Shown: in pieces, positions 42,112-51,484 of the stretch
How positions within the stretch are numbered: position 1 is the first letter of the stretch
Layout of the letters: each line of letters begins with the position of its first letter
Source of the DNA: JAOAGA01 sp964540515
GTDB lineage: Bacteria > CALINM01
NCBI GenBank assembly: GCA_964540515.1
Contig: CAZIMS010000009.1
Coordinates: 57,736 to 121,735, forward strand
Length of the DNA stretch: 64,000 nucleotides
Reading direction: 5' to 3'
Program-made: the position numbers and the translations under genes
The notes under the pieces: generated by a model
Databases searched by the model: none
Seen by the model: the letters and a program-made list of their open reading frames with translations, nothing else
Told to the model about the DNA's origin: nothing

Positions 42112-42711
42112 ATGGAGATTTCAGCATCAGTTGTTAAAGAACTTAGAGAAAAAACTGGCGCAGGTATGATGGAGTGTAAAAAGGCTCTAGAAGCCTGTGG
42201 CGGTGATATGGAGAAGGCGATAGTATATTTAAGAGAGAGGGGTCTATCAATAGCTCAGAAAAAGTCTGCAAGAACTGCTAACGAAGGTTTAATAACCTCT
42301 TATATACATTCAGGTGGTAAGATAGGTGTTCTTGTTGAGGTAAACTGTGAAACTGATTTTGTCGCAAGAAACGAAGATTTTAAAGAGTTTTCTAAAGACA
42401 TTGCAATGCAGATTGCCGCTGTAAAGCCACTTTATGTAAAGAGAGAGGATGTTCCTGCTGATGTTATTAATAAAGAAAAAGAAATTTATGCGACCCAGGC
42501 TAAGGCTACTGGTAAGCCAGAAAAAGTTATTGAAAAGATTGTGGAAGGCAAATTAGAGAAGTTCTATGAAGAAGTTTGCCTGTTAGATCAGCCCTTTATT
42601 AAAGATTCTAATGTTAAAGTTAAAGATTTGCTTACCCAGTTAATCGCAAAGATTGGTGAGAATATACAGATTAAAAGGTTTGTTAGATTTCAAGTAGGTG
42701 AGGAAAAATAG
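42112..42711 (+). CDS. tsf: Elongation factor Ts
   Basis: 199 residues from the ATG at 42112. I prefer it over the ATG at 42106 because GGGAGG (42099-42104) is 7 bases from the former and only 1 from the latter. UBA-like N-terminus VKELREKTGAGMMECKKAL, then GKIGVLVEVNCETDFVARN, are EF-Ts signatures. It exchanges GDP on EF-Tu. It is a short EF-Ts with one dimerisation subdomain, as in many bacteria outside the gamma-proteobacteria. Confidence 0.97.
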   Translation: MEISASVVKELREKTGAGMMECKKALEACGGDMEKAIVYLRERGLSIAQKKSARTANEGLITSYIHSGGKIGVLVEVNCETDFVARNEDFKEFSKDIAMQIAAVKPLYVKREDVPADVINKEKEIYATQAKATGKPEKVIEKIVEGKLEKFYEEVCLLDQPFIKDSNVKVKDLLTQLIAKIGENIQIKRFVRFQVGEEK

Positions 42712-42715
42712 GATA

Positions 42716-43435
42716 ATGTCTAATAAGCTATATAAAAGAGTGCTATTAAAACTTTCAGGTGAGATTCTTGCAGGTGATAAAGGTTTTGGCATAGCAACAG
42801 AGAAGCTAGATAAAATAGCAGCAGAGATAGCCGAGATTCACAAGATAGGTGTTGAGGTAGCTATTGTTGTGGGTGGAGGTAATATATTTCGAGGCGTATC
42901 AAGTGTCTCGATGGGTATTGATAGGGCTACAGCTGACTACGTGGGTATGCTTGCAACTATTATGAATGCAGTAATTATACAGGAAATGTTAGAGAAAAGA
43001 GGTGTACAAACAAGGGTACTCTCAGCTTTAGAGGTTAGGGAAGTAGCTGAAACATATATAAGAAGAAGGGCCTTGAGGCATTTAGAGAAGGGCAGAATAA
43101 TAATCTTTGCTGCAGGTACAGGTAATCCTTTTTTCACAACCGATACTGCTGCAGCGTTAAGGGCAGCTGAGATAGGTGCTGACGTGTTGTTAAAAGGAAC
43201 AAAGGTTGATGGAGTATATGATAGAGACCCAAATATTTATCCTTCAGCTGTAAAATTCAATCAACTTAACTTCTCTGAGGCTATTGAGAAAGATCTAAAA
43301 ATACTTGATGCTTCAGCCTTCTCACTTTGTAGGGATAATAATATTCCTATTATAGTTTTTAATGTTGTTGAGGATGGTAATATTAGACGAGTTGTTGAGG
43401 GTGAAAACATAGGAACCTTAGTAAAGGGAGCATAG
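42716..43435 (+). CDS. pyrH: UMP kinase
   Basis: 239 residues from the ATG at 42716, 4 bases after tsf. KRVLLKLSGEILAG opens the amino-acid kinase fold; VVGGGNIFRG, AAGTGNPFFTTDTAAALRAAEIGAD and LLKGTKVDGVYD are PyrH signatures. It phosphorylates UMP for pyrimidine nucleotide synthesis. GAGGAAAAATAGG at the end of tsf provides the ribosome site. Confidence 0.97.
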   Translation: MSNKLYKRVLLKLSGEILAGDKGFGIATEKLDKIAAEIAEIHKIGVEVAIVVGGGNIFRGVSSVSMGIDRATADYVGMLATIMNAVIIQEMLEKRGVQTRVLSALEVREVAETYIRRRALRHLEKGRIIIFAAGTGNPFFTTDTAAALRAAEIGADVLLKGTKVDGVYDRDPNIYPSAVKFNQLNFSEAIEKDLKILDASAFSLCRDNNIPIIVFNVVEDGNIRRVVEGENIGTLVKGA

Positions 43436-43438
43436 TAT

Positions 43439-43996
43439 ATGATAAGTAATATTAGAAAAGCAACTCAGGAGAAGATGGAAAAAACTCTTGAACATTTAAA
43501 AAAAGAGTTTAATAAAATTAGAACTGGAAGAGCACAGGCTGGAATTCTCGATGACATTAAGGTTGATTATTATGGTCAGACAATGCCCATTACGCAGCTT
43601 GCTACGGTCAATATTCCAGAGCCAAGAATGATTATTATACAACCTTGGGACAGCTCAGCCATATCGGTAATAGAAAAGGCTATTATGAAATCAGAATTGG
43701 GGATAAATCCTAATAACGATGGCAAATCAATTAGGCTTGTAATCCCACCTCTTAATGAAGAGCGTAGAAGGGAGTTGGTTAAATTTTCAAAGAAGATAGC
43801 AGAAGAAAATAAAGTTGCCATTAGAAACGAAAGAAGGGATGCTATTGAGAAAATTAAGCAAGAGGAGAAGAATAAGACCATATCTGAAGATGATTCAAAG
43901 AGGCTTCAAAAGGAGATTCAGGACCTTACTGATAATTACATAAAGAAGATTGATGATATTTTAGCTATGAAAGAAAAGGAGATAATGGAAGTATAA
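43439..43996 (+). CDS. frr: Ribosome recycling factor
   Basis: 185 residues, exact family length. Signatures: FNKIRTGRAQAGILDDIKVDYYG, IPEPRMIIIQPWD, IRLVIPPLNEERRRELVK and the final helix. It splits post-termination ribosomes together with EF-G. It begins 3 bases after pyrH. An 89-base gap to the rpsU ATG follows. Confidence 0.98.
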   Translation: MISNIRKATQEKMEKTLEHLKKEFNKIRTGRAQAGILDDIKVDYYGQTMPITQLATVNIPEPRMIIIQPWDSSAISVIEKAIMKSELGINPNNDGKSIRLVIPPLNEERRRELVKFSKKIAEENKVAIRNERRDAIEKIKQEEKNKTISEDDSKRLQKEIQDLTDNYIKKIDDILAMKEKEIMEV

Positions 43997-44085
43997 TTTT
44001 AGATTTTGAAGATAACGTCTTTAATGATAAGATATTTTTAGTTTCTTATATTATATCAAAATAAATAGGAAGGTTGGTGATTTTA

Positions 44086-44292
44086 ATGGCAGAAGTAAAA
44101 GCCTTTGAGGGTGAAGATTTTGAAAGATTGCTAAAGAGATTTAAGAAAGAGGTAGAGAAAGCAGGCATTCTTTCGGAGCTTAAAAAAAGGGAGTTCTATG
44201 AAAAGCCAAGCGAGAAGAAAAAAAAGAAGCTTAAGGCTGCACGCAGAAGGGCTCTCAAAAAGGCAAGAAAAGAAAAGTATATTCAGGGTTAG
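44086..44292 (+). CDS. rpsU: 30S ribosomal protein S21
   Basis: 68 residues from the ATG at 44086. AEVKAFEGEDFERLLKRFKK and the basic Lys/Arg-rich C-terminus, KLKAARRRALKKARKE, are typical of S21. I chose this ATG because the MAEVK-type start is usual and GGAAGG/GGTG lies upstream. A strong terminator follows at 44321-44352. Confidence 0.93.
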   Translation: MAEVKAFEGEDFERLLKRFKKEVEKAGILSELKKREFYEKPSEKKKKKLKAARRRALKKARKEKYIQG

Positions 44293-44320
44293 TTTTGTTC
44301 CGAAGCTATGTTACAAGGTA

Positions 44321-44352
44321 ATGGCATGGTTAAAGACCATGCCATTTTATTT
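44321..44352 (+). terminator. Intrinsic terminator after rpsU
   Basis: Perfect 10-bp stem ATGGCATGGT (44321-44330) / ACCATGCCAT (44336-44345), loop TAAAG, followed by TTTATTTTTTA. It separates rpsU from purC, whose ribosome site follows within 6 bases of the T-run. Confidence 0.9.
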
Positions 44353-44369
44353 TTTATAAGGAGGTGAAT

Positions 44370-45281
44370 ATGAACGCAGTAACAACAACAAATCTTTCAG
44401 ATTTAGCGGTATTTAAAAGAGGGAAGGTGAGAGATGTATATCAGATAAGCGATGATAAGTTATTAATTGTAGCAACCGATAGGATCTCAGCTTTCGATGT
44501 TGTTTTACCAACCCCTATTCCATATAAAGGGGAGATTTTAAATCAGCTTTCTCTATTTTGGTTTGATTTCTTCAAAGATACTATCGACAATCACATAATA
44601 ACTTCTGATATTAATGAGTATCCAGAAAGTATTAAAAAATATGGTGATATCATTAAATATAGATCTGTTCTCGTCAAAAAGGCAGAACCAATACTTGTAG
44701 AGTGTATTGTTAGAGGTTATATATCAGGGTCAGGGTGGAAGGAGTATAGAAGGTCAGGGACTGTTTGCGGAATAGAGTTGCCACAAGGGTTAAAAGAGTC
44801 TGATAAGCTTCCTGAGCCCATTTTTACCCCATCTACTAAGGCAGATATTGGTGATCATGATGAGAATATAAGTTTTGAAAAAATGGTAGATATAGTTGGT
44901 AAGGAGATGGCAGAAAAGTTAAAGAAGTTATCTCTTAACATTTATATAAAGGCAAGAGATTATGCAGAGACAAAAGGGATAATTTTAGCTGATACTAAGT
45001 TTGAGTTTGGGCTTTTTAATGGTAAGATAATATTAATAGATGAGATATTTACCCCTGACTCATCAAGATTTTGGCCTAAAGCAACCTATCAGCCTGGGAT
45101 GTCTCAAGTAAGTTTAGATAAACAATATATTAGAGATTATTTAGTCTCTATTGATTGGGAGAATAAAGAGATCGTTCCTGAGCTTCCCTTTGATGTTGCG
45201 AGAAATACATTTTTAAAGTACAAAGAAGCTTATGAAGTATTAACTGGTAAAAAATTTAGGGTAGATGATATAGCATCATGA
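44370..45281 (+). CDS. purC: SAICAR synthetase
   Basis: 303 residues from the ATG at 44370, with AAGGAGG (44358-44364) 5 bases upstream; the GTG at 44364 overlaps that site and is rejected. FKRGKVRDVYQ, VATDRISAFDVVLP, ILVECIVRGYISGSGWKEY and DEIFTPDSSRFW identify the long, eukaryote-like form of PurC. It joins aspartate to CAIR in purine synthesis. The end overlaps uppS by 4 bases. Confidence 0.96.
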   Translation: MNAVTTTNLSDLAVFKRGKVRDVYQISDDKLLIVATDRISAFDVVLPTPIPYKGEILNQLSLFWFDFFKDTIDNHIITSDINEYPESIKKYGDIIKYRSVLVKKAEPILVECIVRGYISGSGWKEYRRSGTVCGIELPQGLKESDKLPEPIFTPSTKADIGDHDENISFEKMVDIVGKEMAEKLKKLSLNIYIKARDYAETKGIILADTKFEFGLFNGKIILIDEIFTPDSSRFWPKATYQPGMSQVSLDKQYIRDYLVSIDWENKEIVPELPFDVARNTFLKYKEAYEVLTGKKFRVDDIAS

Positions 45282-45976
45282 AAGAAAAACTACCGGTTCA
45301 TTTAGCCATCATAATGGATGGCAACGGAAGGTGGGCGAAGAAGAGAAATAAAAGTAGAGTTTTTGGGCATAGACAGGGAATTAAGGTTGTTAAAGAGGTG
45401 ATAGATTATTGTGTAAAGAGAGGGATAAAATATCTCTCTCTTTATACCTTCTCTTCTGAAAACTGGCAGAGACCTCACATGGAAGTTAAGGCTCTTATGG
45501 GGTTTCTCAAACAATATCTAAAAAAAGAGGCAGATTGGCTGTATAGTTTAGGAATAAAATTACATGTTGTTGGGGATAGAGATAGACTTCCAAAAGATGT
45601 AAAAGTGGTTGTTGATGAGGTTGAGGCATTAACTAAGAGTTGTAATAATATGGTTCTTAATTTAGCCTTAAGTTATGGTGGTAGAAATGAGATAGTAAGG
45701 GCTGTCAAAAAGATTGTAGATAAAGCTAAATCAGAGGAGCCCTTTGAGATTAATGAAGAAAGTTTTAGCGATTTTTTGGATACCCGAGATCAGCCTGATC
45801 CTGACCTAATTATTAGAACAAGTGGTGAGTTTAGAATTAGCAATTTTCTTTTATGGCAGTCTGCCTATTCAGAGTTTTATTTCACTGAGACACTTTGGCC
45901 TGACTTTACTACCGAAGAGCTTGAATCGGCAATTCAAATTTTTATGGGGAGAGAAAGAAGGTTTGGCAAGGTCTAA
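45278..45976 (+). CDS. uppS: Undecaprenyl diphosphate synthase
   Basis: 232 residues. HLAIIMDGNGRWAKKRN has the catalytic Asp; HRQGIKVVKEVIDYC, LYTFSSENWQRP and DLIIRTSGEFRISNFLLWQSAYSEF (split: DLIIRTSGEFRISNF, then LLWQSAYSEF) are cis-prenyltransferase motifs. It makes the lipid carrier for peptidoglycan and LPS. It starts inside the purC end (ATGA overlap) and is followed by cdsA. Confidence 0.96.
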   Translation: MKEKLPVHLAIIMDGNGRWAKKRNKSRVFGHRQGIKVVKEVIDYCVKRGIKYLSLYTFSSENWQRPHMEVKALMGFLKQYLKKEADWLYSLGIKLHVVGDRDRLPKDVKVVVDEVEALTKSCNNMVLNLALSYGGRNEIVRAVKKIVDKAKSEEPFEINEESFSDFLDTRDQPDPDLIIRTSGEFRISNFLLWQSAYSEFYFTETLWPDFTTEELESAIQIFMGRERRFGKV

Positions 45977-46769
45977 CTTATTTTATCGTGTTTTGACAGC
46001 AATCATATTAATCCCTATCACTTTATTAATAATATTTTTTGGAAATGAGATAGTTCTTTTTGTTTTGTTATCTATAATTGTCTTGTTATGTACCTATGAA
46101 CTACTCAAAATGTTTAATTTTAATGGATTGCTAGATAGATACTTTGGGTTTTTATTAAATACTTTACTTTTATATCTTTTTATTTATAAAAGCGATGTTT
46201 TTGTAGATGTTTTTGTTTTCCTGTTTTTTATAGTTCTTTGTTATTCACTTTTTCTTAAAGGTATTAGAAATTTCATTAATTATACTTCTTTTTACTTGTT
46301 TTCATCCTTCTATATATCATTTCTATTAAGTTTTATATATAGAGTATTTCTGATGCCCATGGGGAGGTGGTGGCTTTTGTTTCTTCTAATTACCAACTGG
46401 GCAACAGATACCTTTGCATATTTTGTGGGAATGAGGTTTGGAAAACATAAGTTTACCCAGATATCTCCTAAAAAGAGCATAGAAGGTTTATTAGGAGGTG
46501 CAATAGGGGGGGTTTTAGTTGCGCTGTTTTTTAACTTTATTGTTTTTAAGACAGAGAAGTGGGGTCTTTTTATTTTATTAGGTCTATTGGGTAGTATGAT
46601 TGGACAGATTGGTGATCTTATAGAGTCAGGCATTAAGAGGTCTATAGGGGTTAAAGACTCAAGCAACCTAATTCCAGGGCATGGCGGTGTCCTCGATAGG
46701 TTGGATAGCTTATTTTTTACTGGACCACTTTTTTATTTTTTTGCTAAGTATTTTATTGGTGGAATATGA
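45963..46769 (+). CDS. cdsA: Phosphatidate cytidylyltransferase (CDP-diglyceride synthase)
   Basis: 268 residues from a TTG at 45963, overlapping the uppS end by 14 bases. Earlier in-frame starts would add ~47 residues of uppS antisense-like frame that are not CdsA-like. Seven or eight membrane helices. The signature is KDSSNLIPGHGGVLDRLDS near the C-terminus, with TDTFAYFVGMRFGKHK before it. It makes CDP-diacylglycerol for phospholipids. AAGAAGG just before the TTG is very close, so the exact start is uncertain. Confidence 0.92.
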   Translation: MARSNLFYRVLTAIILIPITLLIIFFGNEIVLFVLLSIIVLLCTYELLKMFNFNGLLDRYFGFLLNTLLLYLFIYKSDVFVDVFVFLFFIVLCYSLFLKGIRNFINYTSFYLFSSFYISFLLSFIYRVFLMPMGRWWLLFLLITNWATDTFAYFVGMRFGKHKFTQISPKKSIEGLLGGAIGGVLVALFFNFIVFKTEKWGLFILLGLLGSMIGQIGDLIESGIKRSIGVKDSSNLIPGHGGVLDRLDSLFFTGPLFYFFAKYFIGGI

Positions 46770-47926
46770 AGAATATAACAATTCTTGGTTCTACTGGCAC
46801 CATAGGTGTTAATACACTTAATGTTATAAAAAGAAATAGAAAAAAATTTTCTCTTTTTGCTCTCTCTGCCGATAGAAATGTAGATTTACTATTAAAACAA
46901 GTAGAAGAGTTTAATCCAGTCTTTGTAGTTATTAATGATGCTCACTCCTATGAAAAACTGAAGAATAAGTTAAGGGATTCAAAAACAAAACTTCTGAAAG
47001 GTGAAGAAGGTATAAAAACAATTGTAGAATCAGAAGATGTTGATATAGTTGTATCTGCAATCTCAGGGACCGCAGGTGTTTATCCTACTTATAGAGCAGT
47101 TAAGGCAGGTAAGTTTATTGCTCTTGCTAATAAAGAAAGTCTTGTTTCTGCTGGAGATGTTATAATAAAGGAGGCAAAAAGAAGCAAAGCAAATATAATT
47201 CCTGTAGATAGTGAACATAGCGCTATCTTTCAGCTACTTCAAGGGAAAAAAGACAAGGATATAAAAAAAATAATTTTACCAGCTTCAGGAGGCCCCTTTT
47301 TAGATAAGCCGCTCAATGATTTTTCAAAAATTAAGATACCAGATGCCCTTAACCATCCTGTTTGGAATATGGGAAAGAAAATTACCATAGATTCTGCTAC
47401 ATTAGCAAATAAAGGACTTGAGGTTATAGAAGCACATTATCTCTTTAATTTACCCTTTGATAAGATAGAGGTATTTATTCACAGACAGTGTATAGTTCAC
47501 GGAATGGTAGAGATGATTGATGGTACTATAATATCACATCTGGGAAAACCAGATATGAAACTTCCTATATCCTATGCCCTCCTTTACCCAAAAAGGGATC
47601 ATCATTATGAAGGGTTAAGTATAAATGATTTAAGTAAGCTAACCTTTGAGCCTGTTTCTGATAAAAAATTCCCTTTTCTTAAACTTGCCTATGACGTAGG
47701 TATTAGAAAAAAAAGTTATCCAGCAGTTTTTAACTCAGCCGATGACAGAGCTGTAAGTTATTTTTTAAAGGGGGTAATATCCTTCAAAGAGATATATGAA
47801 GTAGTAAATGAAGCAATTAATGAGCATAAACCTTTCAATATTAATACGATAGAGGAAGTCATGATGGCAGAAAAAATTGGTAATCAATTGGTAGATAAAA
47901 TTGTAAAAAGGAAAAAATCAATATGA
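46766..47926 (+). CDS. dxr: 1-deoxy-D-xylulose 5-phosphate reductoisomerase
   Basis: 386 residues. NADPH site GSTGTIGVNTLNVI, ALANKESLVSAG, VDSEHSAIFQLL, and HPVWNMGKKITIDSATLANKG (split as HPVWNMGKKITID + SATLANKG) are Dxr signatures. It makes MEP, the second step of the non-mevalonate isoprenoid pathway, which feeds uppS two genes upstream. It overlaps cdsA and rseP by 4 bases each. Confidence 0.97.
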   Translation: MKNITILGSTGTIGVNTLNVIKRNRKKFSLFALSADRNVDLLLKQVEEFNPVFVVINDAHSYEKLKNKLRDSKTKLLKGEEGIKTIVESEDVDIVVSAISGTAGVYPTYRAVKAGKFIALANKESLVSAGDVIIKEAKRSKANIIPVDSEHSAIFQLLQGKKDKDIKKIILPASGGPFLDKPLNDFSKIKIPDALNHPVWNMGKKITIDSATLANKGLEVIEAHYLFNLPFDKIEVFIHRQCIVHGMVEMIDGTIISHLGKPDMKLPISYALLYPKRDHHYEGLSINDLSKLTFEPVSDKKFPFLKLAYDVGIRKKSYPAVFNSADDRAVSYFLKGVISFKEIYEVVNEAINEHKPFNINTIEEVMMAEKIGNQLVDKIVKRKKSI

Positions 47927-48984
47927 TTAGTATATTGTCAGCAATAGTTGTTATAGGAATACTTGTATTGGTTCATGAGTTTGGTCATTATGTAGTTGCT
48001 AAATATTATGGCGTAAAAGTATTAAAATTTTCTATTGGTTTTGGACCAAAAATAGTGGGGATAAAAGGCAAGGAGACAGAGTATTTAATATCGGCTGTTC
48101 CTCTTGGTGGTTATGTAAAGTTGCATGGAGAAGACGAAAAGGAAGAGGTTTTAGAAGAGAAAGAAAGAGCCTTTTCAAGTCAAAGTCCTCTTAAAAGGAT
48201 AGCTATTGTATTTGCAGGACCATTTTTTAATTTTTTATTTGCCTTTCTTGTTTTTTTCATTATAAACACCATAGGATTCAAGACAGTTTCTACAAAAATT
48301 GGTGATGTGAAAGAAAAATATCCTGCCTTTAATGCGGGCATAAAAAAAGGTGATAGGATCTTAAAAATTGATGGTATAAATGTAAAGACGTGGGAAGAGG
48401 TATCTAAAGAGATTAAATCGAAAGAAGGTAGAGAGCTAACTCTTGAGATACAAAGGGATAATGAGATTATTACCTTTAAGGTTAATCCTATCTTAGAAAG
48501 CACTAAGAACATTTTTGGAGAAGATGCAAGGGTACCAGTTTTAGGGATTGTATCCTCTGATGAGCTCATAGAAATTAGATTTCCCATTAATAAGGCAGTA
48601 GGTAGGTCTGTTAGTCAGGTATATGAGTTAACAAAGATGACTCTTATAACAATATTTAAGCTAATTCAGAGAGTCATTCCAGTATCATCCTTAGGCGGAC
48701 CAATAATGATTACAAAGCTTGCCGGTGAAACAGCCAAAACAGGCGCAACAAGCTTGATATTGTTTATGGCTTTGCTTAGCATAAATCTCGCAGTGCTTAA
48801 TTTGCTACCTATCCCTATTTTAGATGGCGGCCACATTATATTATTTCTCTTTGAGTTTATAACAGGAAAGAAGGTATCGGATAGCTTCAAAGAAGCCTAT
48901 ATCAAGGTTGGGATTATAATAATAATAGCCCTAACTATTACAGTTTTTTATAACGACATTATGAGGGTCTTTTTTGAAAAATGA
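47923..48984 (+). CDS. rseP: Intramembrane metalloprotease RseP / site-2 protease
   Basis: 353 residues. Zinc site VHEFGHYVVAKYYGV in the first membrane helix and the second ligand region LLPIPILDGGHI near the C-terminus. One PDZ domain lies at ~110-200 (FNAGIKKGDRILKIDGINV). It cleaves anti-sigma factors or remnant signal peptides within the membrane. It follows uppS-cdsA-dxr, the standard order in many bacteria. Confidence 0.95.
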   Translation: MISILSAIVVIGILVLVHEFGHYVVAKYYGVKVLKFSIGFGPKIVGIKGKETEYLISAVPLGGYVKLHGEDEKEEVLEEKERAFSSQSPLKRIAIVFAGPFFNFLFAFLVFFIINTIGFKTVSTKIGDVKEKYPAFNAGIKKGDRILKIDGINVKTWEEVSKEIKSKEGRELTLEIQRDNEIITFKVNPILESTKNIFGEDARVPVLGIVSSDELIEIRFPINKAVGRSVSQVYELTKMTLITIFKLIQRVIPVSSLGGPIMITKLAGETAKTGATSLILFMALLSINLAVLNLLPIPILDGGHIILFLFEFITGKKVSDSFKEAYIKVGIIIIIALTITVFYNDIMRVFFEK

Positions 48985-49646
48985 ATTTTTTAGCGATCTC
49001 ATCTTCTCAAAAAAGGGCATCTCTCTCATTTTTCTTAAACTCTGAAGTTGTAATTACTCTTGAGGCAGAAAGAGAGTTTCAACCATCCCAATGGTTAACT
49101 CCTGCTATCTTAATGATTTATCAAATCTATGATAATCTTCTAGAAAGTTTAGATTTTATAGCTATAGATAGAGGTCCTGGTTCTTTCACGGGGATAAAAG
49201 TAGGTATAGCCTTTGTCAAGGGATTGACCCAAAAAAACTCAACACCAATTGTATCAGTTGACTCCCTTTCGGCTAACGCTATTTTAGGTCCAGAAAATAG
49301 TAAGATAGCAGTTATAAAAAAGGCGAGAAAAGATTTATATTATTTTGGTCTCTATGAGAAGGAGGTTTCTTTAATAAATGTTCTTATTGAACCAACCATA
49401 TTAACAAAAGAAGAGGTTTTTGAAAGGTTAAATAATTTTGATAATTTTATATCTTATGCTGATAATGATGACTTCGATGGATTTTTTAATAAAAAAATAT
49501 TAAAAAACAGCCCGCCTCTCTCAGAAGGGGTTGGTTTACTAGCCTTAGAAAGGTTTAAGAGAGGGCATTTTTTTAATGAAAGAGATATAAAACCATTGTA
49601 TATTAGAGAACCCGATGCAATTATAAATCTCAAATTTATTAACTAG
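48981..49646 (+). CDS. tsaB: tRNA t6A biosynthesis protein TsaB
   Basis: 221 residues. AISSSQKRASLSFF, DFIAIDRGPGSFTGIKVGI and the following GLTQKNSTPIVSVDSL match TsaB (YeaZ), the partner that activates TsaD for N6-threonylcarbamoyladenosine in tRNA. The glycoprotease-like core is conserved but the C-terminal half is divergent. ATGA overlap with rseP. It closes the operon; a strong promoter follows for the next gene. Confidence 0.9.
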   Translation: MNFLAISSSQKRASLSFFLNSEVVITLEAEREFQPSQWLTPAILMIYQIYDNLLESLDFIAIDRGPGSFTGIKVGIAFVKGLTQKNSTPIVSVDSLSANAILGPENSKIAVIKKARKDLYYFGLYEKEVSLINVLIEPTILTKEEVFERLNNFDNFISYADNDDFDGFFNKKILKNSPPLSEGVGLLALERFKRGHFFNERDIKPLYIREPDAIINLKFIN

Positions 49647-49664
49647 GAATAATTTTTTAATCCT

Positions 49665-49692
49665 TTGACAACATATATTTTTTTTATATAAT
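49665..49692 (+). promoter_or_regulatory. Consensus sigma-70 promoter of the yceD-rpmF-plsX-fab operon
   Basis: TTGACA (49665-49670), 16 bases, TATAAT (49687-49692): both boxes are perfect. Predicted start ~49699, leader ~26 bases with AGGGG 8 bases before the TTG start codon at 49725. Confidence 0.8.
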
Positions 49693-49724
49693 AAAAAAAT
49701 TAATTTTTTTCAGGGGTTTTTTGT

Positions 49725-50258
49725 TTGAAGGTTACTGTAAAAGACATTAGAGCAGGAAAAGTAATTAGAGACTGGTTGGAATCGGTGGTTACTGTTAATG
49801 AAATTTTTGAGAAGGAGCCACATAATACTGCCAAACTACTTGAACCTTTTTCTATTCATATGGATCTTACAAGTATTGGTGATGACATTGAAGTTTTTGG
49901 GAATTTTTCTGCTGAGATATCCTTTTCTTGTGATAGGTGTCTCTGCGATTCTTCGTTCAAACTTAAGGAAAACTTTCATTATATTTTAATGCCCAAAAAG
50001 CATTCTGAGGAAGAGATAACAGAAGAAGAGGAAGAGACAGAGTTGTCATATTTTGAAGGTGATGAGATTGATTTAACAGTGTTAGCCATTGAACAGCTTA
50101 TGCTTTCGATACCCTATAAGCTGCTTTGTAATGTAAATTGCAAAGGTATATGTGCTAAATGTGGGGCAAACTTAAATGAAGAAGTTTGTAAATGTACTTC
50201 TGTTAGCAGTGATAATATATTTTCAAAAAAGCTAAAAAAACTAAAAGATAAGGAGTAA
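49725..50258 (+). CDS. yceD: DUF177 / YceD 23S rRNA accumulation protein
   Basis: 177 residues, TTG start with AGGGG upstream. A central beta domain with SCDRCLCDS and an acidic linker (EEEITEEEEETELS) lead to the C-terminal zinc knuckle CNVNCKGICAKCGANLN and CKC. The family is required for normal 23S rRNA levels and is almost always found just before rpmF, as here. It heads the fatty acid/phospholipid operon. Confidence 0.9.
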   Translation: MKVTVKDIRAGKVIRDWLESVVTVNEIFEKEPHNTAKLLEPFSIHMDLTSIGDDIEVFGNFSAEISFSCDRCLCDSSFKLKENFHYILMPKKHSEEEITEEEEETELSYFEGDEIDLTVLAIEQLMLSIPYKLLCNVNCKGICAKCGANLNEEVCKCTSVSSDNIFSKKLKKLKDKE

Positions 50259-50262
50259 TATT

Positions 50263-50445
50263 ATGCCAAATCCATTTAAGAGACACACCAGATCAAGGGG
50301 CGGAAAAAGAAGAGCCCATGATTTTCTTGAAAACCCATCTTTAGCAAAATGTACAAACTGTGGAGAGGTAAAACCACCTCATAGGGTTTGTCCCTCATGT
50401 GGATATTACAAGGGAAGAAAAGTTTTGTCCATAGAAAAGTTTTAA
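50263..50445 (+). CDS. rpmF: 50S ribosomal protein L32
   Basis: 60 residues. MPNPFKRHTRSRGGKRRAHD is the L32 start, and the zinc ribbon CTNCGE...CPSCGYYKGRKV is complete (zinc-binding form). It lies four bases after yceD and one base before plsX. Confidence 0.98.
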   Translation: MPNPFKRHTRSRGGKRRAHDFLENPSLAKCTNCGEVKPPHRVCPSCGYYKGRKVLSIEKF

Positions 50446-50446
50446 T

Positions 50447-51484
50447 ATGATTATTGCTTTAGATGCGATGGGAGGCGATAGAGCACCCTTGATAAATGTT
50501 GAAGGTGCTCTAATGGCTGCAAAAGAGCTTGATGTAACCATAGCCTTAGTTGGTGACAAAGATATCCTTGAGCCACTTCTAAAGGAGCATAAAAAAGAAG
50601 CCTTAAAAGGTTCTGTTGTTGTAGTTCATGCACCAGAAGTAGTAGCTATGAGTGAATCACCTGCATTAGCATTGAGAAAAAAGAAAAAATCTTCAATCGC
50701 AGTTGCTCTTGAGATGGTGAAAAATGGTGAAGCCGATGCGGCTATTAGTGCTGGTAACTCTGGGGCTATGATGGCTTTTTCTATGTTTGTAATGAAAAGA
50801 CTGCCTATGGTAGAACGGCCGGCTATTGTAACTGTAATGCCAAACGTTAAATCTGCTACCGTTTTGTTAGATGCAGGAGCAAATGTAGACTGTAAACCTA
50901 TGCATTTAGTCCAGTTCGCTATTATGGGATCAGTATACTCCTCTACCTTACTTGATATAAAATTTCCAAGAGTAGGTGTTTTAAGTAATGGTGAAGAAGA
51001 GGAAAAGGGGACAGACTTAACAAGAGAAACCCATTATTTGCTTAAGAAGACCCCTTTAAACTACATAGGCTATGTAGAGGGAAGGGATATCTTTAATGGC
51101 AATGTAGATGTAGTTGTCTGTGATGGTTTTGTGGGTAATATAGTCCTTAAGGTTGCTGAGGGGGTAGCAGGAGCTATTACATCAATATTAAAACAAGAGG
51201 TAAACAAGTCATTGTTAAGTAAGTTGGGTTTTTTTGTAGCTATGCCTGCACTAAGGGCTTTAAAAAAGAAGGTAGATTACGAAGAATATGGAGGGGCTCC
51301 CTTATTAGGTGTAGATGGGATAAGTCTAATATGCCATGGTTCATCTTCTGGCTATGCTATAAAAAATGCTATTAAATATGCCGTAAATTGTGTAGAAAAA
51401 AGGCTTAATAATATTATTAAGATAGAGCTTGAAAAATATAAAGATATGCTCTCAGTAAAAGAGCATAACGAGGAAGTCCAATGA
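50447..51484 (+). CDS. plsX: Phosphate acyltransferase PlsX
   Basis: 345 residues. IALDAMGGDRAPLINVEG at the start, SAGNSGAMMAF, RPAIVTVMP, LLDAGANVDCKP and VCDGFVGNIVLKVAEG identify PlsX, which makes acyl-phosphate from acyl-ACP for phospholipid synthesis. The end overlaps fabH by 4 bases. It links lipid head-group acylation to the fab genes that follow. Confidence 0.97.
   Translation: MIIALDAMGGDRAPLINVEGALMAAKELDVTIALVGDKDILEPLLKEHKKEALKGSVVVVHAPEVVAMSESPALALRKKKKSSIAVALEMVKNGEADAAISAGNSGAMMAFSMFVMKRLPMVERPAIVTVMPNVKSATVLLDAGANVDCKPMHLVQFAIMGSVYSSTLLDIKFPRVGVLSNGEEEEKGTDLTRETHYLLKKTPLNYIGYVEGRDIFNGNVDVVVCDGFVGNIVLKVAEGVAGAITSILKQEVNKSLLSKLGFFVAMPALRALKKKVDYEEYGGAPLLGVDGISLICHGSSSGYAIKNAIKYAVNCVEKRLNNIIKIELEKYKDMLSVKEHNEEVQ

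Noticed and set aside
45822..45962. Longer N-terminus for cdsA
   Set aside because: The extra ~47 residues are an alternate reading of uppS codons, contain no CdsA features and would overlap uppS by 155 bases.
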